From the NCBI GenBank assembly GCA_022478985.1, contig JAKSZP010014449.1, positions 310,001-374,000 on the forward strand: a stretch of 64,000 nucleotides of DNA, written 5' to 3'. Positions within the stretch are counted from its first letter, which is position 1, and every line of letters begins with the position of its first letter. Positions 1 to 11,096 of this stretch are shown piece after piece. The stretch is from Massospora cicadina. Its lineage: Eukaryota > Entomophthoromycota > Entomophthoromycetes > Entomophthorales > Entomophthoraceae. Both the position numbers and the translations under genes were made by a program. A model generated the notes under the pieces. The model was not told the DNA's origin. It worked only from the letters and a program-made list of their open reading frames with translations, and made no database searches.

Positions 1-560
1 GAGCTTACCAATTACTTGAGAAGCAGTTCCTGTAATTTTGATACCCCTAACAGGCCTAAGGATCAACAAAAATCCTGACTTCGGGCCCAAAAAGCAACAC
101 TATGTCTGAACAGGGGAAAAATTTCTGAACTATAGACAAAAGGTTCGAGCAAAAGCAGCAAACAGGCCCGATTACATGCTACAACTGTGGTCAAAAGGGG
201 CATTTTGCTATACAATGCTACAGATGGTCCAACAAAAAACCTGGGGTCAACGTTGCTCTAGAAATCAACAGTGACAGTGAGGTGGGGAAAGAGAAGGTGG
301 AGTAGAGGCAAAATTCTCTAACTTCACCAAAGTTCAAACCATTCCACCTGAACCTGGAAAGCTCTTTAGGGCTGAAGATGTTGCCGAAGATAACCTTCAC
401 CATATCGTTGCTAATGTTGTCATGATGGTCACTACTTGGGCCACAGCAAAAGCAACTAAACCCTTTAAAAGTACCAAAGAAGCCCAAGTGGAGGTATCAA
501 AACCTTACGCAAACAGATTATTGATCAGGTTTTAGACCTCCAACCTGGAGTTCAACTGAT
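1..560 (+). pseudogene. G1 gag C-terminal remnant with CCHC zinc knuckle
   Basis: This is the tail of a gag nucleocapsid gene, whose product packages the element RNA in the cytoplasmic particle. A complete CX2CX4HX4C zinc knuckle (CYNCGQKGHFAIQC) is encoded at 177-218. The sequence before it is short and broken by stops. The 340 bases after it hold no clear domain and would correspond to the linker before protease. The knuckle keeps all four metal ligands, unlike the G4 and G3 copies. Confidence rests on the motif and on its place directly upstream of the protease remnant. Confidence 0.75.
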
Positions 561-1020
561 CTACCTTTGCTTAACAACGTACAGGTAGTTATTCCCATCA
601 AGACCTTAGCAAATGACCTCCCAGATATTTTCTCAAGTCTAAAGTCACACCTGGAATTGAGTAGCAGTCACAGTATTCACTCAATAAATACCTCTGAAAA
701 CTACTCCAAATGTACTTATGTGGATATAGACGTAAACAAGGTGAAAGTTTAGGCCATCATCAATATTAGTAGTTTTATCAATATAGCCAGCGCAAAGTTG
801 ATTAAAAACTGAAAATTGTGCCCAATGTTTCCCACTGTCAGAAATATGGTACAGCTGGAGCGCATACAACTAAAACGCTGGGCACATACAGAAACCTTAC
901 TCCCAGATTTGGATCTATTGTAGTAACAGCACCTGCTATAGTATTACAAAATACAATTTATGATATACTAATTAGGACTGATTTCCTAAGGAGATATGGA
1001 GTTGTTACCAATTTATAAGG
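561..1020 (+). pseudogene. G1 retroviral-type aspartic protease remnant
   Basis: The frame at 567-752 encodes KCTYVDIDVNKVKV and then stops; the same strand continues with AIINISSFINIASAKL. In the G4 homologue this segment is AIIDSGAPVSIVSTKL, so the catalytic Asp-Ser-Gly triplet has been lost in G1. A second frame (818-1018) encodes TAPAIVLQNTIYDILIRTDF, which matches the C-terminal half of these proteases (YDILIGTSLLRTYG in G4). The enzyme would cleave the Gag-Pol polyprotein; this copy cannot. At least one frameshift separates the two halves. Confidence 0.75.
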
Positions 1021-1640
1021 GCGATACTCTCATCATTCTAAGCCAGACTATTCCGCTCTACTATAACTGGGATAGGGAAGTTAGTAAAAGAAAGGCAGCC
1101 AATCCATAAATCTGGCCTACAAAAGTGGAGTAGTACTGATTGAGTATGTCAAAGCGTGGTCAAAGATAAAAGCACTACCCCTTAGATTAATAAGTCAAAG
1201 AGCATCTCATTTCAGTCAAATTAGCACATTACTATACCATTTGGGGATCAAGTAATCGTCCTGACAGGACTAACAATTAATATCCTGAAAGGACTTAATG
1301 GAGAAGTACATCAACCATGGTCTAAATCTCGATTTGAGCCAAATATTGCCCCTGGTATTATCACTTCTTGCCATGAAGAAATACACGTCTTGTGTGCAAA
1401 CCTGCAAAATCAGCCCATCTTAATCAAGAGAAAACCAACAATCGCATTTCTGCATCTGATTCCTACCTCAGAAATTCACTCATTCCATGAGTTTATAACT
1501 TTTGTCAATTTAGGGCTCCCCAATAAGAATCTACTCAGCATAAATAATGTCATCCCTATGACCGATTTTAGCAATCTGACCAACTCTTAGAAAAGCCTAG
1601 CTCAGGAGTTATTCTCTAAGATATCAGGAGATATTTGCAA
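1021..1640 (+). pseudogene. G1 protease to reverse transcriptase linker
   Basis: About 600 bases lie between the protease end and the first reverse transcriptase similarity. One open frame, 1390-1590, encodes a 66-residue stretch starting MCANLQNQPILIKRK. It corresponds in position to the G4 stretch 14105-14470, where the peptide before reverse transcriptase includes NIKVKKYQVIAFMHLF; the G1 version reads IAFLHLIP at the matching point, so the two are probably homologous. It has no catalytic motif. It is part of the polyprotein rather than a separate gene. Confidence 0.45.
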
Positions 1641-2500
1641 TAGATGATTTCAATTTGGGATGTGCTAAGGGTGTCTCCATAATACAACACTGTAGATCAT
1701 AAACCAATTCAATTACGTCCAATTAAATGCTTATAATTATCAGAAGAAGCTGTATCAAAGGTGATTAAGGAACTCCTCAATCGTGAAAAATAGTGCCTTC
1801 AAAAAGCCCTGGGCGGCACTAATTTTATTAGTGAGGAAAAAGTATGAAAGCAACCAAGTAGTTATTGATTATTGGAAGTTAAACAACATCACAAGGAAGG
1901 ACTCACCCTCTGCCATGAATGGATGATGCCTTGGTTAGGTTAGGGGGCGCGAAGTTCTTCTTGACAATGAACCTTATCAGCAGATATTGGCAAATAGATC
2001 TATCCAAAGAGAAGTACGAGAAATGTGCAATTATAACCCATGAGGGCCTATTACAGCCGATGAGAATGCTTCAAGGGCTCTACAATGCCCCAGCTACTTT
2101 CTAGAGGGCTATGGACACATATCTGGGAGATTTGAATTTTTCATGTTTACTAGTGTACCTTAATGATATCATATGTTTTTCAGCCGCACATTTGACAACC
2201 ACTGGAACACTTAGAGGAGGTATCAGAAGGCTAGCAGCTGCAAACTTCAAAAATTAAGCCCAGAAAGTGCCTGGTCTTCAAAGACCAACTAAATACCTTA
2301 GATTGGTAATTGACAAAGTGGTTCTTCGCCCCAAACCCTCTAAGCTGGATGCCATCCATAAAATGAAATAGCCTGAATCCAAGCGCGATATCCAAGTATT
2401 CTTAGGTATGATCAGGTACTATTTCCAAATTATCACCAATTTTGCAAAACTCGAGGAGTTTCTTTTCTATCTACTTAAAGTAAAGTCCCATTCAACTGGA
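1640..2500 (+). pseudogene. G1 reverse transcriptase remnant, catalytic Asp residues changed
   Basis: The best block is 1919-2104, encoding MDDALVRLGGAKFF and SRYWQIDLSKEKYEKCAI, followed after a stop by RAMDTYLGDLNFS and the active-site segment LVYLNDI. In Ty3/gypsy polymerases motif A is (M)DL and motif C is YLDD. Here motif A is MNL (Asn codon 1970-1972) and motif C is YLND (Asn codon 2162-2164), so two metal-binding aspartates are gone. Upstream, LGCAKGVS near 1655 and the connection region up to about 2500 can be followed through several frames. The enzyme would make cDNA from the element RNA. Confidence 0.88.
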
Positions 2501-2559
2501 CTCCTGCTTGTCAAAATGCATTTAGCCAACTATGACTAGCCCTATTGGACGTTCCTATT

Positions 2560-3000
2560 TTTTATACCTAGTCTTTAATTATGAATTTATACTCCAAACT
2601 GATGCATCTCTAACAGCAGTGGGGTCGTGTTATCCCAAGTTGGGGAAGATGGTGAAGAACATCCAGTTGCCTTCGCTAGTCAGACCTTAAATGTTCATTA
2701 GAGGAATTACACGGTGATGGAATGAGAATGCTTAGCCATCATATATGCTTGCAAGCAATTTCAGGTCTACCTCCATGGAACTCATTTTAAAGTTGTTACT
2801 GATCATGCTCCCTAATATGGTTGAACAACTTAAGAGAACCTGAGGGCCGATTAGTCCACTGGGCATTAAATTTCCAAGCTTATGACTACACAATTGATCA
2901 TTGAGATGGGGCAAAACATCAATACGCTGATTGCCTATCCCAACTACCTACTATTGCAACACTTAGTCAGGCTAACAATGATTTGTTTAATAAAATAATC
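2560..3000 (+). pseudogene. G1 RNase H remnant
   Basis: The plus strand encodes LQTDASLTAV near 2595, the first catalytic Asp block of gypsy RNase H, and then ECLAIIYACKQFQVYLHGTH and KVVTDHAP near 2727-2810. These correspond to ERECLAVNYACKQFWVYIHS and VVMDHSSLRWLHNL in G4. The frame is cut by stops and by at least one frameshift. The domain degrades the RNA strand of the RNA-DNA hybrid during reverse transcription. It follows directly after reverse transcriptase as expected. Confidence 0.85.
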
Positions 3001-3099
3001 TGTGGAGAGTACCAAGATGAGCCTGAATATAACTAAAAACTCTTATTGGATTTATGAATAAATAAAACTATTAAAAAATGGGATGCTTTACAAGATCGT

Positions 3100-4160
3100 T
3101 GAGGGAAAGAAGTATATTTCTTAGACCCTCATCCCGAAGAGACCTAATAATGGTGGCTCATAAGGCTATAGGGCATGGCAGATTCAAAAAACGAAAGAGC
3201 ATCTGAAGCAATTTTAATATTGGGAGTCAATGTATTTTGACATTTAAGAAACGCTAGAATACTGTGAAGAGTACTAAGGTGAAAAACCGTTCTGAAAAAG
3301 CACATCTTATCAGCTTGTTCGGCCCAAGTTTGCTTGGCACACTGTATCCATCAACGTTATCAACCCACTTCCAACAAGCAATATGAAGGCCAAGTACATT
3401 ATTGTAGCTGTCGATCACTTGACCAAATAGGTCAAGGCCAAGGCTATTTGGGAAGCAGGAGCGGTAACTACAGCCAAGTTTATCCTTGAGAACATCATCC
3501 ACAAGCATGGATGTCCTCAGGTTATTCTGATCGATATTGGAACAAAGTTTACTACCAATGTCCTTACCAAGCACAACCAATTCTTGAGAGTACAATATGT
3601 GCTTTCTGCTCTTTATAAATCTCTTAACTAATGGTAAAGTTAAGCATGCAAACAGGACGTTGGTGAACATTATCAGGAAATCAACTTCGGCCAAACCATC
3701 TGAATGGAGTACTTATCTAAGTTTGGCAGTATTTGCCTACAATATCTCCTAACCTCTGTCAAACAGGCATCCCCTTTTTAAGTATTATATGGAAGATATC
3801 CAGTCCTACCAACGCTACTATATTCGGCCCTAAAATATCATGGCAAAAACATGTATCCTCAATACATTAAAAGCTTGCAGATACTTTAATTAAACTACAA
3901 GCTCAAGAATTTGACAACAGTTTTCCAGGAAAAAGGCCCAACACCAAAAAGGACTTAGAGAATTGCTATAAATTGACTGAACATAAAGTTAACGACGAAG
4001 TTTTATTTTGCAACACCCATGGATTGGGCTGATTGCAAAAGTTAGATTGCGTTTGGGTAAGGTCATTCAAAATAAGTGAAAAGACATCTCAGTTCATATA
4101 CATAATCAAGTATACATGACTGGCCATATATACAACTGAGTTCATGCAAAATTCCTAAGA
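3100..4160 (+). pseudogene. G1 integrase remnant with two of three DDE residues lost
   Basis: The core starts at about 3340 with WHTVSINVINPLP, where the G4 copy reads SIDVIGPLP; the first catalytic Asp is now Asn (codon 3353-3355). The second block, GCPQVILIDIGTKF near 3507-3552, keeps its Asp. The third, TNGKVKHANRTL near 3630-3662, has Lys in place of the catalytic Glu (codon 3642-3644). A C-terminal region around 3985-4130 (VNDEVLFCNTHG) matches GDLVVYCDTHG of G4. Stops interrupt the core. The enzyme would insert cDNA into the chromosome; this copy is inactive. Confidence 0.88.
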
Positions 4161-4385
4161 AGGTTCAATAAATGGGCTGATTAAGAAAAGAAACCAAACA
4201 AACAACAAACAAACATATATATTTAATAATAGTTTTATTTTAATTTATACTTTAGTTTGCACATGAGGATGGCAAGAGGATCCAAGTTTAGATTTATCAG
4301 AAATTTGGGTCAAAATTAAAAAATTAAGAAGATCAATGAGCTAATTGGGAATCTTAGGGCATAGGTTTGAGTAAAGTGGGAGAAA

Positions 4386-5469
4386 TGTCAGATTCTGGTG
4401 GTTGACCCAAAGATAAACCATTTGACAACCAACATATTAGGCTGATTATCCTCATAATGCTCAAGCTAAAACACTAATTCTCAACTTAAAGTCTATTGTA
4501 ATTACACATATTAAACTGACTATCTCAACACGAATTCAATTAATTAATTTATCAAAAGCTCAGGCAAATTCAATTGCAGATTCAGGCCAATTATTGCTGA
4601 ACCAAAACTCAGCAATTGGTCCCAACTATTGGGAACAATATCAAAAAGCACCATAAAAAATTGTTTGGGATTGACATGAAATATCATCTAAAAGTCACAT
4701 GGATAAATTGACAATTGTATGTAATCAATTTCTCACCCTAGGGCGAAATTTGTATATCAATCCTCGTAATAAGTGCAATAGCACTTGCACATGGACTGTT
4801 CAAATGGGAGTACCTAATGATATTGAGAGAGAAGCCTGCCAACATCTAGATCAAGGGTGCATCATTTACTGCAACTAGTGCCAAAATTTCACAGAAGATG
4901 TATTTCATCAGCAGTATGATGAAACTCAAATTGAGAGAATCCTAGGACAATTTTACACGTTCTTATGGTGATTTTTGTCCCTGAAATCCTCCTTTTTTGG
5001 GATTATTTTGCCACCAATAAACCTAGCAATAGATCATAATTGTAACAGTTTAAGGGCCAAATTGAGGTGGAAAATAATCTGGTGATATTGCATGCTTTAA
5101 TGTGGCCAGGAGTTGCCTTAGAGGAATAGATACGGCGCCTGGCCTAATGAATAATTATCATATAATATCATCTAATAAAAGATATTTTTATCCCTTTCCT
5201 AGTTTTTATTAAAGCTCTTTATTTGTCGAAGTTTTGACAAGCTGGAAGTACCAAATCCATAGCTTGTAACTATACTTTCCTTGGAATATTTTCCTGACTA
5301 TGAAGGGTAAATTAAGCTAAAATTAACCAGAAGAGTTAGAGCTATTTATTTACACCTAGTAATTTTCCAACTGGTGAAAATACCACAAGCCATTGGAAAT
5401 ATTGAGGATCATTGGTCTGTACTTCATCCCAATTAAGCGTGCAGGATTATACTTATCAAGCGAGCAATC
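4386..5469 (+). other. Probable G1 3' LTR plus unassigned AT-rich sequence
   Basis: The stretch begins TGTCAGATTCTGG right after a purine run, which fits the start of an LTR, but no second copy is in the window, so its right edge cannot be set. Within it, 4740-4960 encodes broken peptides with several Cys and His residues that I cannot assign. No gene is supported. It ends where similarity to the G2 3' LTR begins (about 5470). The first ~180 bases of the G2 5' LTR may be hidden at its right end, too diverged to recognise. Confidence 0.4.
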
Positions 5470-5890
5470 TTCAGAATTTGACAGTTATTACGTACCAAAA
5501 TCCTCTATTTTTGATGTTCAAACCCAATCTATATGGCAAACAAATTTCATCTGACAAAAATGAACTACCTGCCGCAGAATCCCCAGTCAGTGAATGAGTT
5601 TAGATATTAGCATGTAACGCTTGAAAGTTTACTGAGAAAACTGCATAATCTCCCACTTAATCATGTTCTATGAAAATAAACTTGAAACTCTTTTTGCCAT
5701 TTTAAGCTCATTGCCCTACCTCTACTATTTGGGATGAAATATATTTAGGATTACCACTCAAGGAACTTTATCCTGAGTGAAGGCTTTCCAGCTAAGGAAA
5801 GAAAAAAACATATTTATAACACTCAGGAACTTCAGGTATCCTGGCTTTAAAAAGCAAAGGACAAGTGGTCTGAACACCTAATTCCCAACA
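5470..5890 (+). repeat. G2 5' LTR (recognisable part)
   Basis: From about 5475 to 5890 the sequence matches 34550-34950 with many small differences. Shared landmarks include GATGTTCAAACCCAAT, CGCAGAATCCCCA, CATGTAACGCTT, AATAAACTTGA (a polyadenylation-like signal) and TACCACTCAAG. Both copies end in CA (5890 and 34950) and only the left copy is followed by a primer-binding-like TGG. The first ~180 bases of the right LTR have no clear counterpart on the left, so the left U3 is either rearranged or diverged beyond recognition. Confidence 0.8.
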
Positions 5891-5894
5891 AAAC

Positions 5895-5912
5895 TGGTGC
5901 TCCCTGCCAGGT
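5895..5912 (+). promoter_or_regulatory. G2 primer binding site
   Basis: TGGTGCTCCCTGCCAGG starts four bases after the LTR end. A TGG at this place pairs with the CCA tail of the priming tRNA. G4 has TGGCGCTC at the equivalent site, so the two elements may use related primers. The tRNA identity cannot be assigned by eye. Confidence 0.65.
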
Positions 5913-5945
5913 ATACCCTGAGTTCCTGGTGCAACTATTATTAAA

Positions 5946-7300
5946 ATGAGCAATAACAATTCGGTTTCAGATCCCCTCTCTGGATTAGGAACTCCTAAAA
6001 CTCAGGGCGAATTTACCAACTGTGATACATAGTAAGGAGCAAAGAACTCTTGCCATTGGCAATGCTAGTCGAACTTTGAGATGCAACTACAGAGCTAAAA
6101 GGCAAAATTTGGCAGTTAACCGTGCTTGTTGCCACCAAATCATTCTTTTTTGTTGCCATGATTGGGTAGATTCAATAATTAAAGATATTTAAGACTTACA
6201 AGTCAGTTGGACGCTCTCCACCCTCATGAATCTTCCAGCAATAGCAGTTCCTCTTCAGGTGAAAATTCACCCCTAGTGTCAATTTACGTCATTTGACCGT
6301 TAATCCCCCAGTGGCACATTTGAAATCACAATCCAAGGGCAAGTACGTCCCAGCGAAGATAGTATCTTCTTTTTCTAGTTTGCTGAAAAAGTGCTATAGA
6401 AAATGCCACTGCCACCCAACGGCTCTAGCACCTAACTATCTGTCTTAGTTGCATCTCTCAAGACATTATGGTACCTCATCTAATGTATTGCCATACTTAA
6501 TGATGTCAGGACTGCATTACTTTAGGAATTTGGGAGCGACCTAACTTTATTAAATTACAAACAGGCTTTTATAGACATAAGCTTTATTGAAGAGAAACTG
6601 TTATTGATTCCGCTCACCATTTTTATCTTGAGACAGAAAAGTTGGTCTCAGGAAAACGTCTTACTTTAAATGATGCTAAAACTGCTCATTTTCGCTTTTA
6701 TATATATCTAATATTTCACTCTATCTTAAAGTGGTGAAGTCTAACTTGAAGTTTCTTCTCCATATCAAAAAAGCCATTTTAGAGATTCCAGCTGAACTAC
6801 TCAACCCACTGGGCCCCCTCGTTTTATAAAATAATAAGCCTCAGCCCCAAGCGTTAGCAATTACACCCCCAAGTCACCTACCCTCAAATTATTCTTCACT
6901 TTTTGCAAAAGAACCAACCATACTTTAGATTTTTGTCACAACTTCCAACGTAGGCAGGCAAAAGAACAGTCAGTATAGGACAGGAGGCTCCCTATTCTGA
7001 TGACAACCAAGTGCCTCAGGACCCTTGAACAAGCTCTAGTTTTATGCTCAGCACCTTATGATGCTTTGTGTTAGAGGCGCCTGTAGAATTCAACGTACCC
7101 TTTATTATTTAAGAAAAAAAGATCTTCAGAATTCTTGTTTTTTGGGCAGCTACCCAAGCACATTTTGAAAGCCAGTTCATCTATAAAAAGCCAAACGCTG
7201 GCAGGTAAAACCTTCAGATACAATGACCAGTCATGAGCTTACCTGAGTCAAAAATCCTCCACTTATATTGCTACAAATTCCCCAATGAAATATTACTAGC
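5946..7300 (+). pseudogene. G2 gag remnant
   Basis: An ATG at 5946, 34 bases after the priming site, opens a frame encoding MSNNNSVSDPLSGLGTPKTQ and stops at about 6030, which fits a gag start. The rest, to about 7300, is AT-rich and full of stops. No capsid motif or zinc knuckle is clear. Its identity rests on position between the priming site and the protease remnant and on the lack of any other domain. Gag would form the particle shell. Confidence 0.5.
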
Positions 7301-7329
7301 CATTAATTCTCAGTTCAGCCCTTTGGTTG

Positions 7330-7660
7330 TTCAAGTACAAGTAGTTATACGCTAGGTTAAAGTCTTGGCAATAATTGGCAGCAGCTCACCGGTTAACATT
7401 ATAAACCCAAATTATCCAAAAATAAAAATGGCTTTGACTTGATTCACAAAGCTGAAGTTAAGACGGCTGGTAATCAGTCAACTAAGACGATAGGAGCATA
7501 TTCTGATTTACCCCTTCAATTTGGGAAAAATTTAGTTACTGCCCCTGCCATTGCATTATATAAAGATACTTATGAGTTGCTTATTGAGGTCCAACTGATG
7601 CGGGAGCTTATCTGCATCATTAACCACAAGAAAAATACATGTCACTAATAGGGTATTGGA
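7330..7660 (+). pseudogene. G2 aspartic protease remnant, active-site Asp lost
   Basis: The segment near 7362-7400 encodes VLAIIGSSSPVNI, where the active form in G4 is VVAIIDSGAPVSI; the catalytic Asp is Gly and the following Gly is Ser. The downstream half (7439-7648) encodes KTIGAYSDLPLQFG, VTAPAIAL and YELLIEVQLM, matching the fold-closing strand YDILIGTSLL of G4. The two halves are in different frames. Function in the family is polyprotein cleavage. Confidence 0.78.
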
Positions 7661-8340
7661 TCCCATTAATACTAAACTCCCATCAAAAGCAAAGGAGCCC
7701 CAAAAAAGTACATTCCTCCTTGAATACCCATCCTCCATTTTCAAAGCCAAAAACCAAGTCATAGGAGGAAACTAAGCTACTCCTGGAGGCAGTGGATGCT
7801 GAAGATAGGATCCCTCTATATGCTCCACATCCTATCACAATACCATCTGGCTCACAAGTTGTTGTGGATATGTAATCCAGATTTTTATACCTTCTAATCA
7901 AATTTTGGAGTTAAGTGGACACCCAAACCCTTTAATCAAAGAAGCCTTGACCTGCATGGGGATTTTTGATCCTGACTACGGGAATTCTATTTATATCTTA
8001 TCAGGGAATTTAACGAGGCAAATCCTCCAAGTCCCTCATTATGCCTCTATTGACCATGTAAAATTATGTCCCTTTAATAATATCACCAACGTGAGTTGTT
8101 TTTCTCTTTACAAGTTTATGGATTTGATCCCCTATCAACCATAGCTCTGGTTGACAGTAGAATTGGAGACAATCTCACTCATAACAAATGCCAGAACTTT
8201 GAAGACCTCATTGAGGAGTATGGAAATATTTTTTCTTGGGATTGAGTGACAAAAGAAAAATGTCATGAATAATATACCAAGCCTAGACCAAGGGTCACCT
8301 TCCATTTCTATCTTGGCCATAAAGGAAATCCTAAGTTGAG
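7661..8340 (+). pseudogene. G2 protease to reverse transcriptase linker
   Basis: The frame 7905-8144 is open for 79 residues (ILSGNLTRQILQVPHYASID and onward) and occupies the same place as the G4 stretch at 14105-14400, which encodes the polyprotein segment before reverse transcriptase. I see no catalytic motif. The opposite strand has overlapping open frames of similar length, which I treat as shadows. This is polyprotein sequence rather than an independent gene. Confidence 0.4.
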
Positions 8341-8802
8341 TAAGATCAAGTGGCCTTAGAGTTACAGCAACTGTTGAAGGCTAGGTTACTCAAACTTTTA
8401 AAAGCCTGTGGGCTTCCCCACTCTTATTAACTTAGAAAAAGAATGGTGAACACCGTGTTGTCATGGATTATTGCCGCCTCAACTTAATTACAAGAAAAGA
8501 TAGCTAGCCCTTACCATGTATAGATGATTTCTAACGCTTAATGTCGGTTTCCCACTATTTTTAGCTATGGATCTCACCAGAGGTTACTGGCAAATTGATT
8601 TGTCACCAGACGATTTTAAAAAGTGTGCACACATTTCAAGTGAAAAATATTTGAGCCACCTCAGGTGCCGCAGGGGTTATTTAATGCCCCTGCTACCTTC
8701 AGACGTGCTATGGATAGACTTTTGGTGACTTGAAGCGTTTGTGTGTAACAATTTATCCTGATGTTTGTTATAATTTTTTTGGCAAATACTGTTAGAATAT
8801 AA
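8341..8802 (+). pseudogene. G2 reverse transcriptase, part before the G3 insertion
   Basis: Recognisable blocks are VVMDYCRLNLITRK near 8460, AMDLTRGYWQIDLSPDDF near 8562-8615 (motif A Asp kept), PQVPQGLFNAPATFRRAMDR near 8662-8718, and GDLKRLCVTIYPDV near 8728. The active-site motif YLDD has become YPDV. The coding then meets the G3 LTR at 8803. The remaining thumb and connection region is found at 24563 onward on the same strand. Confidence 0.88.
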
Positions 8803-9324
8803 TGCAAGGGTCATACAAATAATGCCCTCTGAACAACAGACGGACGATATTGGGATTGTCAGTCCTTTGAACACACTTGAAAATACACTAAAATTAGGAA
8901 CAATTTCCCCAACGACACATTTATTTATTTAATAAACATAGCGGTTATCACTGTTCCACTCTCTTCTAAACTACTAACAACCACCTCTTTCAATTGCCCC
9001 ATCTCACTTAAATATCAGCAACTTCTGATGATACCATTCTCTTAGCTTAGACTATTCTGTTCTGCCAATTCTCATTGGTTTTGGGATGGTATTCTAAAAT
9101 TTTCTATCACCTTAGTTTGAGGCGATTTATATAATATTTGTTAAATGTTGTTATCACCTTATTGCCTTATTTGTAGGTAATCCAATAATAATAACTTTAT
9201 GTCCCAATATCGCCTCATTTCAAGGCACTCAAATACTCGTAAATAATCATCCTAGTTGGTGTATTTTCGCTAATCCACCATAACTCTCCAGGGCTTATCA
9301 TCCAGTCATATCAGAATTTCAACA
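8803..9324 (-). repeat. G3 3' LTR
   Basis: This is the minus-strand 3' copy of an LTR of about 520 bases whose partner is 24044-24562; a third, solo copy is at 30800-31327. Shared plus-strand landmarks, left to right, include GATTGTCAGTCC, CCCCAACGACAC (CCCCAACAACAC in the partner), TATCAGCAACTTC, CTTAGCTTAGACTATTCTGT and, at the right edge, CAGTCATATCAGAAT. On the coding strand it begins TGTTGA at 9324. The lower edge is uncertain by about 13 bases. Confidence 0.85.
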
Positions 9325-10197
9325 ATACCCCACTTTTGACTGGAGAATAAGTCTCCTATTGTTTATATGCTTGAAGGAACTTCATATACATAAATTAATG
9401 ATTTTACCACTCACTGAAACATTGATGGTGTAGGCACTAGTGCCCATTTTCTTTATTAATTTGAATGGGTCAATACAATTGTAAGACAACTTGAGTTTCT
9501 ACCTGAAATCGTGCTGGTCATGGAACAAAACCATCTCTCCTTATAAGAACTGAGCTAACCTGCTACGCCATATCAGATCAGTGGTCCTTTTTTATCTTTT
9601 TGTCCAAGCTAAAAGAGTACACTTTCATTTGTAACTCTACCTATGTGTTAGCTAAATTTGTCAAGTAATGATGTGGATCCATTCTGTCAGTAACTTGTAC
9701 ACATGAATAGAGCAATGACAGAAGATCAGGGTGTCATCTGTATAATAGTTGAAAGGGGCTCTTCCCTATGGCGTAATGATAGCTAATATTGTAAGCAAAG
9801 ATGGCGGTAGACAGGAGGGGACTTCAATAAGAGGTCTATCGGTTACCAGCTTCTGGAAAATGGTCACTAATATCCCATTGACCCGTTTGACCATTCTGTT
9901 TGAGTCAGGGTAGTATTGGGTCGTCAGAACACCACAGATGCCTATTAGCTCGTTCAACTTTGGAAGTATGTGTGAGGTAAAGTTGGTTCCGTTTTATTAG
10001 TAAGAATGAACTGAGGGCAGCCATGTCACTGAGTAATACATTCCATTACGAACTTAGCCACTGTGACTGCCCCTAAATCTTGTATCACCCGCACTTCAAC
10101 CCACCTGGTCAAGTGGTAGATAGCCACCAGAATGTTTTTGGACCAGTTAGCTCCCATTGGTAAAGGCTAACACCCTCCAGGGAAACTGTATGCCAGG
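9325..10197 (-). pseudogene. G3 integrase core and C-terminal region, downstream of the G4 insertion
   Basis: On the minus strand the coding resumes at 10197 with WHTVS, the phrase that opens the integrase core in G1 and G4. At 9957-9766 it reads MNELIGICGVLTTQYYPDSN and then RMVKRVNGILV. In G4 this is MVERVNGTLV, so the catalytic Glu is Lys here (codon at 9888-9886). Beyond it, down to 9325, is the degraded C-terminal region with many stops. The N-terminal zinc-binding part lies on the far side of G4 at 19432-19740. Confidence 0.82.
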
Positions 10198-11080
10198 TGT
10201 TGAGTAATTGACTGGACCTAATCGTTGAATATTTGATAGGGACATAATAATTTTAGCATGCTTAAACTTATTATGGATCATATCAGATATCAGCGATTAT
10301 GGATCAGGTATATTCTAAGCTTATGCAAAGCTTAGGATCCGCGGCCTAGTGATTTCACTTAATAATATTTGACTATGATGACATGGGTTTGAGGGCTTTG
10401 TTGGGTATGTTGGACGTAAATTAAGTTTTGACTTAATGACTCAGGCATGTGGGCTTTGTTGGTCTATGTCAAAATTAGTTTTTAATGTTAATCAAGTTTT
10501 TGATCAAATTAATTACTAATTAGTGATTTGAATCGCCTTGGTATGTGCTGCCAATTGCTTGTGAAAGAGAATCAGTTCAGCTATATGCAGTAGCATCCAA
10601 AACGCCATCTTGAGAATGATGACATTGTTTACACTGACCCTGAGGCTGAGCAAGGTGCCCTGAGTCAAAGTATTTGTAGACCCTCAAATAAACATTTTAT
10701 GTATTCCTTTGGCCAAAAGCCATTGAAAATGAGACGTCATGGGTAAGATGTGGTGAGCATAAAACCCTAAAATTACCTTCAAGTTGATGCTAATAAACAA
10801 CATTCAACTATTACCACCAGTTATAGTTTAACATATAAGCTTTTTGTGTCTAAAAATTAACTTTGTATTAGTTGAGAATTTACATGGGATTAGTAGGATC
10901 TGGGCAGTGTGCCATCGTCCAAGTAATGAAAGGAGAATACAACTTTGAAGTGCTATTACTAAGGAGTTACATATTGAACTATAGTCACCATCTGGTCTAT
11001 TGTCCCATAAAATAGACGCTCAAAACTCCACCATACCACAAAAGAAGATCCAGCCATTGGAATAAGACCAAAATTCAACA
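10198..11080 (+). repeat. G4 5' LTR
   Basis: An 883-base direct repeat of 18549-19431, with scattered single-base differences and small indels. It starts TGTTGAG and ends ATTCAACA, and is followed by a primer-binding TGG. It contains AATAAACAACA, a polyadenylation-like signal, near 10790. A short frame with the phrases ENDDIVYTDPEAEQGALSQ and PLKMRRHG is readable in both LTRs, but this copy has a stop where the other is open. Confidence 0.93.
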
Positions 11081-11082
11081 AG

Positions 11083-11096
11083 TGGCGCTCATGGCT
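11083..11096 (+). promoter_or_regulatory. G4 primer binding site overlapping the gag start
   Basis: TGGCGCTCATGGCT begins two bases after the LTR. The ATG inside it (11091-11093) is also the first in-frame ATG of gag, so the priming site and the gag start overlap. The priming tRNA cannot be assigned without a tRNA set for the species. Confidence 0.65.

Larger units (their letters stand above)
1..4385 (+). mobile_element. G1: decayed Ty3/gypsy retrotransposon, 5' end outside window
   Basis: The internal region of a Ty3/gypsy element reads left to right as gag zinc knuckle, protease, reverse transcriptase, RNase H, integrase, which is the Metaviridae gene order. The 5' LTR and most of gag lie left of the window. 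The purine-rich stretch at 4372-4385 followed by TGTCAG at 4386 looks like the polypurine tract and start of the 3' LTR. All domains contain stops and frameshifts and several catalytic residues are changed. It is related to G2, G3 and G4 at protein level, sharing phrases such as YWQI and CTYVDI, but is an older copy than G4. Confidence 0.9.
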
